Below, in pieces: positions 1 to 5,152 of a DNA stretch of 5,559 nt. This DNA comes from Planctomycetales bacterium. Lineage in GTDB: Bacteria > Planctomycetota > Planctomycetia > Planctomycetales > Planctomycetaceae. Numbering within the stretch: position 1 is the stretch's first letter; every line of letters begins with the position of its first letter. Where the stretch lies: the NCBI GenBank assembly GCA_020050375.1, contig JAGVKR010000776.1:1-5559 (forward strand), written 5' to 3'. Below the pieces are notes generated by a model, which had not been told where the DNA came from, did not search any database, and worked only from the letters and a program-made list of their open reading frames with translations. The translations under genes were made by a program, and so were the position numbers.

Positions 1-1315
1 CTCCGTCGTGCATCGGCTGGCCGCGAATGAAATCGTCGCCGGAATCAATGGTCGACAGCGTGCGGTAGGCGCCGAAGCGGGTCTCGGCGCTCCAGACTTC
101 GCGGCGGGCGTCATCTTTGATCTCAATCGTCGGCTCGGTCATCAGCTCCTTGAGGAGGTCGCGGGTCACCGTGTCGTCGAGCGTCGCCAGCGCCGCCAGC
201 GCGAAGATGCGGAACGCCTCTTCATGACGGGCCGCGGCTGCCAGCTCTTTGGCGCCCGAGCTGTCGCCCAGATACGCCAAGGCGTCTGCCGAATAGAACC
301 GCACTTCGGCGCTCGGGCTCTTGAGGCCTTCCTTGAGAATGAGGACCGACTCGGCGCCGATCGCTTCCAGTTCCATGGCCGACCTCGATGCCGTTTGCGG
401 AACCATCAGCGTTTTCCGCAACCGCTCCATTCGGTCTCGGCGCTCGACCGGCGTCTCGTTGAGCGCGATGATGCGGACGACCTGCACGTAACGAATGTAG
501 TTTTCCTTGTAGCGCGGATGGACCTTCAGCTCGATGTATTGATCGGTCTTGGCTTCCGAGAGCGGCTTCTTGATGCCGTGATCGAAGTGATAGAACCGCT
601 TGCCGATCGCCATCGAGATCCGCCGGGCCTGACGAACGCTGCGCAGATCGTTGCGAATATAGAGGCCCATTTCGCGATCTTTGCGGAGGATGCCCCCTTT
701 GTATTCACCACCACCCAGCACGCGCCCGCGTTTGAGAACTCCGGCCATCGAAGCGCTGTCCCCTTCGCCGGTCGAAAGCATGACCGGGCCTTCCGCCTTG
801 CCCAGGATGTGCCCTTTGACGGGACCTTTGCCGGGCACGATCGCCTGTTCCGAGAGGTAGCACTCCAGCAGATGACCTCCCTTGAGGCTGGTCGCTTCGG
901 TGTTCTCGGGCAGGGCGACCTCGACATCGAAGCGGTCCCCGACCTGAATCACCGGAGACATCCCCGCCCGCACGATCACGAGGGCCGTGTTGGGCGAGGC
1001 CAATAGCTGATGCGGGTTCTTTACGCCGCGACGACGCATTTCGTCGACCGCCATCGTGCGCCACAGTGACGGCGGCGAATCACCGCCGGTGCCGTCCAGT
1101 CCGGTCACGATCGAGACCGTTTCGACGTCGATGGTGTGCAATCCTGAGACCGTCACCTGATCGGCAATGAAGAGTGTCTCAGGGGCTTTGACTTCGTCGT
1201 CATCATCGGGGTTTTGCGAGCGCAGGCTCAGTTTCTGGCAACCGGCGAGCGCCAGAAGGAGCAGGCAACACAGCGACCGCGAGCCGCAAAACGATCGGGT
1301 GAGGTTCAGCAACAT
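1..1315 (-). CDS. FlgI (flagellar P-ring)-like lipoprotein with HEAT-like repeats, 3' end beyond window
   Basis: The 438 visible codons run off the left edge with no stop. Residues 1-26 form a lipoprotein signal: Arg7, a Leu-rich core and a lipobox LAGC with Cys26 as the lipidated residue, so the protein should be membrane-anchored. Residues about 50-285 follow the FlgI P-ring pattern: GLDGTGGDSP at 72-81, a V-x-V-x-A-x-M-S-P-like strand at 113-121, SLKGGHLL at 143-150, a Gly-rich GRVLGGGEYKGG at 197-208, and a segment with QARRISMAIGKRF at 229-241 matching the FlgI 'TARRIADAIN' region. Residues about 312-395 are Ala/Leu-rich paired helices (SAEVRFYSADALAYLG, then FRIFALAALATLDD), like HEAT repeats, where FlgI would have its C-terminal domain. 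The start is fixed by the lipobox distance and GGAGG 11 nt upstream. No flagellar genes are nearby, so a true P-ring role is doubtful; an envelope role is inferred. The FlgI relationship is fairly sure, the function is not. Confidence 0.8.
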   Translation of the reverse strand, partial: MLLNLTRSFCGSRSLCCLLLLALAGCQKLSLRSQNPDDDDEVKAPETLFIADQVTVSGLHTIDVETVSIVTGLDGTGGDSPPSLWRTMAVDEMRRRGVKNPHQLLASPNTALVIVRAGMSPVIQVGDRFDVEVALPENTEATSLKGGHLLECYLSEQAIVPGKGPVKGHILGKAEGPVMLSTGEGDSASMAGVLKRGRVLGGGEYKGGILRKDREMGLYIRNDLRSVRQARRISMAIGKRFYHFDHGIKKPLSEAKTDQYIELKVHPRYKENYIRYVQVVRIIALNETPVERRDRMERLRKTLMVPQTASRSAMELEAIGAESVLILKEGLKSPSAEVRFYSADALAYLGDSSGAKELAAAARHEEAFRIFALAALATLDDTVTRDLLKELMTEPTIEIKDDARREVWSAETRFGAYRTLSTIDSGDDFIRGQPMHDG

Positions 1316-1326
1316 GAGCGATGACG

Positions 1327-1331
1327 CCTCC
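1327..1331 (-). promoter_or_regulatory. Ribosome binding site of the P-ring-like gene
   Basis: The minus strand reads GGAGG here, 11 nt before the ATG at 1315. The spacing is a little long but usable. It directly abuts the hairpin at 1332-1348, so access to it may depend on that fold. Confidence 0.6.
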
Positions 1332-1348
1332 GCGCAGCAAAGCTGCGC
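1332..1348 (-). promoter_or_regulatory. Leader hairpin abutting the ribosome binding site
   Basis: GCGCAGC and GCTGCGC are perfect reverse complements around a 3-nt loop, read in the leader RNA as a 7-bp GC-rich stem with a UUU loop. The stem ends exactly where GGAGG begins, with no spacer. It could act as a standby structure or hold the site open or closed. It has no terminator T-run. The pairing is seen directly; any regulatory role is inferred. Confidence 0.45.
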
Positions 1349-1420
1349 CGCAAGTGACCGGGATGGCCGGGTGGGCGAATGGACGTGTGGAAATGAAGAG
1401 GGGATTGAGAAGCGGCGGGA

Positions 1421-1449
1421 GATATAGACGCAAATCCGAAATCGGTCAA
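1421..1449 (-). promoter_or_regulatory. Sigma-70-type promoter for the P-ring-like gene
   Basis: On the minus strand a -35 box TTGACC (1444-1449) and a -10 box TATATC (1421-1426) are separated by exactly 17 nt (1427-1443). Five of six bases match the -35 consensus and four or five match the -10. Transcription would start near 1414 and give a leader of about 100 nt before the ATG at 1315. This is the clearest promoter in the window. Confidence 0.6.
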
Positions 1450-1469
1450 GGCCAGCCATTTTGGCCGCC

Positions 1470-1509
1470 GGGGGCGCGGGGGCGGGGGACCAGGGAACGG
1501 GGACCAGGG
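1470..1509 (+). repeat. G-rich tract with an 11-bp direct repeat and G-quadruplex pattern
   Basis: The plus strand has G-runs of 5, 5, 5, 3, 4 and 3 at 1470-1474, 1478-1482, 1484-1488, 1493-1495, 1499-1502 and 1507-1509, with loops of 3, 1, 4, 3 and 4 nt. This fits the G3+N1-7 quadruplex rule. The last part is a direct repeat, GGGGACCAGGG at 1485-1495 and 1499-1509. A similar G-rich tract lies at 2540-2588. It may be a dispersed repeat of the genome; folding is predicted from the pattern only. Confidence 0.5.
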
Positions 1510-1587
1510 CCGCACCGGTCTGCCGAAAGGCGCATCCCGCGCTCCCAACCCCTGTTTCGCCGTCGAGCTTGCTTGTCGCGTGTCGTG

Positions 1588-1593
1588 TATGAT
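1588..1593 (+). promoter_or_regulatory. Possible -10 box for the beta-helix gene
   Basis: TATGAT resembles the sigma-70 -10 consensus and lies about 45 nt before the ATG at 1638. I see no matching -35 box at 16-18 nt, so the promoter is weakly supported. Confidence 0.25.
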
Positions 1594-1637
1594 GCTTTGC
1601 GATTGCCATTCCATTCGTCATACGCCGAGATTCGACC

Positions 1638-2174
1638 ATGAAACACCCCATCCCCGCGGCGCTCGCCACCCTGCTGCTCGTCGCAAACTCCGCCTTCGCG
1701 GCCGAACCTCCCGCCAACATCGCCAACCCGCAAGCCGTCGCCGACGTCCTCGCCGGCAAAGAGACGACCGCCAATGCGGCGTGGTGGGGGGTTGATCCGG
1801 AAGATTCCACGTCGGCCCTTCAGGCGGCGATCGATTCGGGGGCCAGGCGGGTGGTCGTCCCCAAAATGGAGAGCGACTGGATCATTCGGCCGATCAAGCT
1901 GGCGGGAAACCAGGAACTGGTTTTCGAAAAAGGAGTTGTCGTCACCGCCAAACGCGGCGAGTATCGGGCGAAGAATGACTCGGTCTTCACTGCCCGCGAT
2001 GTCTCGAATCTCGTCATCAAAGGGGACGGGGCGACCGTCCGCATGCAGAAGGAGGATTACATTGTCGTCGAGAGCGCTTCGGAGCCGGCTGAGATCACCG
2101 GCACGCTCACGATCCGCAATCCGCGGGCCCCGAAAACCGATCTCGGGCCGGGACTCAAGATCGTCGTCGAGTAG
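1638..2174 (+). CDS. Secreted beta-helix (pectate-lyase-superfamily-like) protein, apparently internally shortened
   Basis: The 178-residue product starts with a signal peptide: Lys2, a hydrophobic core at 7-17 and an A-F-A cleavage site at 19-21, so it should be exported. Residues 45-141 match, from memory, the N-terminal part of right-handed beta-helix proteins of the pectate-lyase superfamily: AAWWGVDPEDSTSALQAAID (47-66), VVVPKMESDWIIRPIKL (72-88), QELVFEKGVVV (92-102) and VIKGDGATVRMQKEDY (126-141). In such proteins this is followed by many more rungs, to roughly 400-600 residues. Here, directly after Tyr141, the sequence changes to a short tail (GTLTIRNPRAPKTDLGPGLK at 155-174) that resembles a final strand or C-terminus. 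An in-frame internal deletion is the simplest explanation. The catalytic face of a lyase would be absent, so enzyme activity is doubtful. The ribosome binding site is weak. It converges with the Gly-Gly beta-grasp gene, with 39 nt between the stops. Confidence 0.65.
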   Translation: MKHPIPAALATLLLVANSAFAAEPPANIANPQAVADVLAGKETTANAAWWGVDPEDSTSALQAAIDSGARRVVVPKMESDWIIRPIKLAGNQELVFEKGVVVTAKRGEYRAKNDSVFTARDVSNLVIKGDGATVRMQKEDYIVVESASEPAEITGTLTIRNPRAPKTDLGPGLKIVVE

Positions 2175-2179
2175 AGGGT

Positions 2180-2211
2180 GTTCGTCGCCGGCCGCCTCCC
2201 GTGCGACGAAC
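2180..2211. terminator. Inverted repeat between convergent genes
   Basis: GTTCGTCGC (2180-2188) and GCGACGAAC (2203-2211) are perfect 9-bp reverse complements around a 14-nt GC-rich loop. The repeat fills most of the 39-nt gap between the two convergent stop codons, so it could protect or end both transcripts. There is no T-run on either strand, so a classic Rho-independent terminator is not shown; a dispersed palindromic repeat is an alternative. Confidence 0.4.
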
Positions 2212-2213
2212 GG

Positions 2214-2516
2214 CTACCCCCCGGCAATCGCCCCGATGATGCAGAATGGCTCCGTCGCCGCAACGACGGGAGCGGGGAGTGGTGTGTCGAGCGATTCGGA
2301 CGTCAGGTCCCGCTCGCAGGCGAAGAACCGCAGCAGCGGACGTCGGCGGAGCGTGATCGGGTCGCGCATCGTCCCCCGTAGCGTCGGGAAGCGGATTTCC
2401 AGCGCATCGAGCACTGCGCGATGCGTCACTTCGCCTTCGATATCGAGCCGCACTTCGCCGTAAGTTTTGGCGAGCGTCTGCAGGTGTTGAGGGAGGACGA
2501 CGCGGATGGTGGGCAT
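2214..2516 (-). CDS. MoaD/ThiS-family beta-grasp (ubiquitin-like) protein with C-terminal Gly-Gly
   Basis: This 100-residue protein begins MPTIRVVLPQHL, a typical first beta strand of MoaD/ThiS proteins. A helix follows at about 31-43, then strands around RPLLRFFACERDLT (59-72). It ends FCIIGAIAGG, so the last two residues are the diglycine that is adenylated by E1/MoeB/ThiF-like enzymes and then carries sulfur or forms an isopeptide bond in this superfamily. No E1-like or molybdopterin or thiamine gene is in the window. The propeller gene at 2753-3868 lies upstream in the same direction. A start at 2516 is supported by homology-like length, but there is no Shine-Dalgarno (the preceding stretch is C-rich), so translation may be SD-independent. 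The fold and diglycine are well supported; the target pathway is unknown. Confidence 0.85.
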   Translation of the reverse strand: MPTIRVVLPQHLQTLAKTYGEVRLDIEGEVTHRAVLDALEIRFPTLRGTMRDPITLRRRPLLRFFACERDLTSESLDTPLPAPVVAATEPFCIIGAIAGG

Positions 2517-2539
2517 GGGAGCGAGGCAGAGAGGAGAGA

Positions 2540-2588
2540 GGGGGCAGGAATCAGGGGTCGGGGGTCAGGGTGAACATGGGGCGCGGGG
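2540..2588 (+). repeat. Second G-rich tract with G-quadruplex pattern
   Basis: G-runs lie at 2540-2544, 2554-2557, 2560-2564, 2568-2570, 2578-2581 and 2585-2588. The stretch 2554-2581 satisfies G3+N1-7 with loops of 2, 3 and 7 nt. Units such as GGGGTC and GGGGGTCAGGG recall GGGGACCAGGG at 1485-1509, suggesting the same class of dispersed intergenic element. It lies in the leader of the diglycine gene, where the RNA would be C-rich. Confidence 0.45.
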
Positions 2589-2630
2589 ATTACTCTTGAG
2601 AATCGATCGACGTTCACCCCCCATCCCCAT

Positions 2631-2655
2631 CCCTTCCCCCGCAAGGGGGGAAGGG
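2631..2655. repeat. Palindromic hairpin repeat (10-bp stem, 5-nt loop)
   Basis: CCCTTCCCCC (2631-2640) and GGGGGAAGGG (2646-2655) pair perfectly around GCAAG. The surrounding C-rich then G-rich layout with a 'CGCAAGG' centre resembles a palindromic intergenic repeat I know from many GC-rich bacterial genomes. A run of five T at 2664-2668 follows on the plus strand, but no plus gene ends nearby, so I call it a repeat rather than a terminator. In minus-strand RNA it would sit between the propeller and diglycine genes. Confidence 0.6.
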
Positions 2656-2681
2656 GGAGGCGATTTTTGACGCTCGTTGAT

Positions 2682-2739
2682 CCCTCGATCTTTCGATTCT
2701 CGATCCTCCATCTTCTATCCTCAATCCTCAATCCTCAAT
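2682..2739. repeat. Degenerate heptamer tandem array
   Basis: The stretch divides into two 8-mers (CCCTCGAT, CTTTCGAT) followed by six 7-mers: TCTCGAT, CCTCCAT, CTTCTAT and three identical CCTCAAT. The array decays away from the three perfect copies. It begins about 13 nt past the stop codon of the propeller gene and is a short tandemly repeated repetitive sequence of the heptamer type. ORFs crossing it give low-complexity translations and are not genes. Confidence 0.75.
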
Positions 2740-2752
2740 CCCATCCCGCAAC

Positions 2753-3868
2753 CTACGCCAGCGTCTGCACCTCCACTGAGACCACGGCGGGGAGATCGCG
2801 GACGATCGGAGCCCAGTGGTCGCCGGCGTCGGGCGAGGCGTAGACCTGGCCGCCGGTCGTGCCGAAATAGACGCCGCACGAATCGAGCGAATCGACCGCC
2901 ATCGCGTCGCGGAGGACGTTGACGTAGCAATCCTTCTGCGGGAGTCCGTTTGCGAGTGCCTCCCAGTCATTGCCACCCGTTCGGCTGCGGTATACGCGCA
3001 ACTTTCCATCGGGCGGATAGTGCTCGGAGTCGCTTTTGATGGGGACCACGTAGATCGTCTCGGGCTCATGGGCGTGGACGTCGATCACGAAGCCGAAGTC
3101 GGTCGGCAGGTTGCCGCTCACTTCGTGCCACTTGTCCCCGGCGTCGTCGCTGCGCATCACGTCCCAGTGCTTTTGCATGAAAAGCACGCCGGGCTTCAAG
3201 GGGTGCATTGTGATGCGGTGGACGCAGTGCCCCACTTCGGCAGTCGGATCGGGAATGTACTCGGATTTGAGGCCCTGGTTGATCGGCTTCCACGATTTGC
3301 CGCCGTCTTCGGTGCGGAAGGCTCCGGCGGACGAGATGGCGATGTACATCCGGTCGTGGTTGGTTGGGTCGATGAGGATCGTGTGCAGGCACATTCCGCC
3401 GGCGCCGGGCGCCCAACTCGATCCCGTGCCGTGGCGACGCAGTCCGGAGAGCTCGTTCCACGTCTGCCCACCGTCGGTCGAGCGGAAGAGCGCGGCGTCT
3501 TCCACGCCGGCGTAGACAGTTTCCGGATCGGTGAGCGACGGCTCGAGATGCCAGACCCGTTTGAATTCCCAGGGATGCGGCGTGCCGTCGTACCACTGAT
3601 GCGTGCCGGGGACGCCGTCGTATTCGAACTTGTTTCCAACCGTCTCCCACGTTTTGCCGCCGTCGCTGGAACGCTGCATCACCTGCCCGAACCAGCCGCT
3701 GGACTGCGAGGCGTAGATGCGGTTTGGATCGACCGGGGAGCCCTTCAGGTGGTAAATCTCCCAGCCGCCGAAGTGCGGGCCCGAAACATCCCACTTCTGG
3801 CGTTTGCCGTCAGACGTGAGAATGAACGCCCCTTTGCGCGTTCCCACCAGAACTCGAACGCCGCTCAT
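2753..3868 (-). CDS. BNR/Asp-box beta-propeller protein (sialidase/sortilin-like fold)
   Basis: The 371-residue protein carries six Asp-box motifs (S/T-x-D-x-G-x-x-W): SSDGGKTW 67-74, STDGGQTW 130-137, TEDGGKSW 186-193, SDDAGDKW 240-247, the degenerate SRTGGNDW 295-302, and SPDAGDHW 345-352. Regular spacing of about 50-60 residues indicates a six- or seven-bladed propeller. There is no signal peptide: it starts [20 protein letters not shown], already a blade strand, so it is probably cytoplasmic. Annotation pipelines would call it exo-alpha-sialidase or glycosyl hydrolase BNR repeat, but I do not see the sialidase Arg triad or FRIP motif, so an enzyme role is unsupported. The start is supported by AAGGA (3876-3880) 7 nt upstream. 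It precedes the diglycine beta-grasp gene in the same direction, separated by a 236-bp repeat-filled spacer. The fold is certain; the function is unknown. Confidence 0.88.
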   Translation of the reverse strand: MSGVRVLVGTRKGAFILTSDGKRQKWDVSGPHFGGWEIYHLKGSPVDPNRIYASQSSGWFGQVMQRSSDGGKTWETVGNKFEYDGVPGTHQWYDGTPHPWEFKRVWHLEPSLTDPETVYAGVEDAALFRSTDGGQTWNELSGLRRHGTGSSWAPGAGGMCLHTILIDPTNHDRMYIAISSAGAFRTEDGGKSWKPINQGLKSEYIPDPTAEVGHCVHRITMHPLKPGVLFMQKHWDVMRSDDAGDKWHEVSGNLPTDFGFVIDVHAHEPETIYVVPIKSDSEHYPPDGKLRVYRSRTGGNDWEALANGLPQKDCYVNVLRDAMAVDSLDSCGVYFGTTGGQVYASPDAGDHWAPIVRDLPAVVSVEVQTLA

Positions 3869-3875
3869 GGATTAT

Positions 3876-3880
3876 TCCTT
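3876..3880 (-). promoter_or_regulatory. Ribosome binding site of the propeller gene
   Basis: The minus strand reads GAAAGGA (3876-3882), with AAGGA 7 nt before the ATG at 3868. This fixes the start. Confidence 0.6.
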
Positions 3881-3937
3881 TCTCAGTTGTCGATCAGGTT
3901 TCGGAGAGCTGGTTCCATTGGATCAAGGCGAAGCAGC

Positions 3938-3954
3938 GGCGGCTTCCAGCCGCC
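3938..3954. repeat. Short palindrome GGCGGC-TTCCA-GCCGCC
   Basis: A perfect 6-bp GC stem with a 5-nt loop lies upstream of the propeller gene. The motif 'CGGCTGGAAGCCG' recalls a dispersed intergenic repeat of planctomycete genomes. No T-run follows on either strand, so I do not call a terminator. Confidence 0.4.
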
Positions 3955-4066
3955 TTAGCGATGCCCAAAACGACGTTTGACGATTCTCCGCAATGACTTG
4001 CGCTCTTGCGGCAGCACCTCACAAATTTGACTGGCTGCTTTCACAGAGTAGTCGTCCGGCAATGCG

Positions 4067-4094
4067 CGAAATCGACAAGCGGTCTGCGATTTCG
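4067..4094 (-). terminator. Stem-loop just after the SRPBCC gene
   Basis: CGAAATCG (4067-4074) and CGATTTCG (4087-4094) form a perfect 8-bp stem with a 12-nt loop. In the minus-strand transcript it starts 3 nt after the TAA stop. No U-run follows, so it may act as a 3' stabilising hairpin or an imperfect terminator. Confidence 0.4.
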
Positions 4095-4097
4095 ATT

Positions 4098-4730
4098 TTA
4101 TTCTGCCTTCTCCACCGGTGATTCTTCTGCCGAAGATTCTTCAGCCGCCGGCTTTTCGTCGGCCGGTTGCCCGGCGGCCGCTGCCTCCGCGATCGATTTC
4201 ATACTGGTCAGTCCCTTCTCGAAATCCCCCCCGACCATCTTGTCCATATTCATGAACAGGCAGAAGACCCGGCCCATGAAATTGTTATTGCCCGACATGC
4301 TCCAGGTGACTTGCGTCCCCTCTTTCTCCGGCACGAACGTGAATTCGGTGGTGTTCGTGGCGGCGAAGGGCTTGAGGAATTCCAGCTTGATGCGAATCAG
4401 GTCGTTCGGCTGGCTCTCGGTGATCGTCATTCCCCCTTCGCCGACCTCGCTGTTGCCCGACCAGTGGAATTTGGCGCCCGTTCCCGCCGAGGGGCCCTCG
4501 AACGAATTCTTCGCGTTCGGGTCGAGCTTGGCCCACGGCGACCACGCTTCCCACTTGTGAAAGTCGTTCACCTGCGTAAAGACCGTCTCCGGGGGCGCGG
4601 CGATTGTCGCCGATCGCGTGATGCGAAACTCGGAAGGCTGCACGGCGACGAAGCCAAGAAACACGACGATGATCGCGGCGAGCGCGACGAGGATTTTTTT
4701 GACGATGCCGCCACGTTTCTGTTCGGCCAT
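4098..4730 (-). CDS. Membrane-anchored SRPBCC (polyketide cyclase/START-like) protein
   Basis: The 210-residue protein begins MAEQKRGGIVKK, then a single hydrophobic span at about 13-30 (ILVALAAIIVVFLGFVAV), so it is an inner-membrane anchored protein with the positive side N-terminal in the cytoplasm. Residues 35-182 carry the SRPBCC helix-grip pattern: FRITRSATIAAPPETVFTQV (35-54), DFHKWEAWSPWAKLDP (56-71), GAKFHWSGNSEVGEGGMTI (85-103) and FMNMDKMVGGDFEKGLTSMK (159-178). This family has a hydrophobic ligand cavity; no ligand is known to me for this branch. Residues 186-210 form a Glu/Ala/Pro-rich acidic tail. An upstream in-frame ATG at 4781 would add 17 residues, but it lacks a ribosome binding site, while GGAG (4738-4741) is 7 nt before 4730. 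A seven-A run codes Lys11-Lys12 and is a possible slippage spot. Confidence 0.85.
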   Translation of the reverse strand: MAEQKRGGIVKKILVALAAIIVVFLGFVAVQPSEFRITRSATIAAPPETVFTQVNDFHKWEAWSPWAKLDPNAKNSFEGPSAGTGAKFHWSGNSEVGEGGMTITESQPNDLIRIKLEFLKPFAATNTTEFTFVPEKEGTQVTWSMSGNNNFMGRVFCLFMNMDKMVGGDFEKGLTSMKSIAEAAAAGQPADEKPAAEESSAEESPVEKAE

Positions 4731-4737
4731 ATTTTCG

Positions 4738-4741
4738 CTCC
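4738..4741 (-). promoter_or_regulatory. Ribosome binding site deciding the SRPBCC start
   Basis: The minus strand reads CCGGAGCG with GGAG 7 nt before the ATG at 4730. It favours this start over the ATG at 4781, which has no such site. Confidence 0.6.
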
Positions 4742-4807
4742 GGTTGGGTCGAGTCAGTGTTTGCAGGATCACGCCATTCACAGCGGGCGCGGTGCGATCG
4801 GGCTATT

Positions 4808-4831
4808 CTGGCTTGCCGGCATTCTTTTTTT
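4808..4831 (+). terminator. Weak hairpin plus T-run, plus strand
   Basis: CTGG (4808-4811) pairs with CCGG (4816-4819), including one G-U pair, around a CTTG tetraloop. It is followed by ATTC and seven T (4825-4831). It has terminator form but a short stem, and no plus-strand gene ends upstream. Confidence 0.25.
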
Positions 4832-4860
4832 CCAGTGCTCGCCCGCGTTTCCGCGCCGTG

Positions 4861-4885
4861 CCGCCGAACGGCGGTCCAATTTTTT
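4861..4885 (+). terminator. Hairpin plus T6, terminator-like
   Basis: CCGCC (4861-4865) pairs with GGCGG (4870-4874) around GAAC; after a 5-nt gap come six T (4880-4885). The form suits a Rho-independent terminator or attenuator on the plus strand. It lies 78 nt before the small membrane protein gene and no known plus gene ends here. Confidence 0.35.
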
Positions 4886-4962
4886 GTGCCATTCGGACGG
4901 AATGCCCTGCGCGTGGCTCTTTTATGACGTAGACTCAAATTACAGCCTCTGGAAGGGTCACC

Positions 4963-5121
4963 ATGCTCGAGTGGATGGTTCGCTGGGGAGTTCCCCTGGC
5001 CTTAATCGCAGCCTTCGTGCTGACAGCGGAATCACGCATGCTTGGGCCAAGTGCGATGGCCAATCAGGTGCTCGACACGATCCGCGACACACTGACCGGG
5101 CTGATCCCCAAATTCTTCTGA
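4963..5121 (+). CDS. Small single-span membrane protein, 52 residues
   Basis: The product begins MLEWMVRWGVPLALIAAFVL and continues to a C-terminus ending LIPKFF. Residues 8-21 (WGVPLALIAAFVLT) form one hydrophobic span; residues 32-52 look like an amphipathic helix (Ile/Leu with Asp, Arg, Thr) that could lie on the membrane. GGAAGGG (4951-4957) ends 5 nt before the ATG, a strong ribosome binding site. Codon use is mostly G/C-ending, as in neighbouring genes. It is convergent with the nuclease gene, with 31 nt between the stops. I do not recognise the family. It is short enough to be missed by ordinary gene calling, and the coding call rests on the ribosome binding site plus the membrane-protein character. 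Confidence 0.6.
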   Translation: MLEWMVRWGVPLALIAAFVLTAESRMLGPSAMANQVLDTIRDTLTGLIPKFF

Positions 5122-5152
5122 GCCGGCTCGCGATCGTCGGGAGAGGAACACC

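Larger units (their letters stand above)
1316..1637. other. Divergent intergenic region, 322 bp
   Basis: This spacer separates the minus-strand lipoprotein gene from the plus-strand beta-helix gene. It holds the lipoprotein leader (hairpin, ribosome binding site, promoter 1421-1449), then a G-rich tract (1470-1509), then the upstream region of the beta-helix gene. Short ORFs crossing it in several frames lack ribosome binding sites and recognisable sequence, so I do not call a gene here. Confidence 0.6.

Noticed and set aside
8..1006. Long open frame on the plus strand opposite the P-ring-like gene
   Set aside because: The minus-strand frame has a lipobox and FlgI pattern; the antisense frame has no recognisable sequence and is explained by GC-rich third positions.
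2426..2731. 101-codon minus-strand frame crossing the repeat spacer
   Set aside because: Its N-terminal half is a translation of the heptamer array and hairpin, and it overlaps the diglycine gene in another frame.
2682..2739. Heptamer array considered as a CRISPR
   Set aside because: Units are 7-8 bp with no spacers and no cas genes nearby.
2816..3958. 380-codon plus-strand frame opposite the propeller gene
   Set aside because: The minus strand has six Asp boxes and a good ribosome binding site; the opposite translation is Arg/His/Val-rich and shows no family motif.
4728..4781. Longer start for the SRPBCC protein at 4781
   Set aside because: It has no ribosome binding site, and the added 17 residues are not family-like, whereas GGAG supports 4730.
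5120..5129. Palindrome GAGCCGGCTC at the end of the small gene
   Set aside because: It is a loopless 10-bp palindrome with no T-run, so a terminator is not supported; it may be chance in GC-rich DNA.
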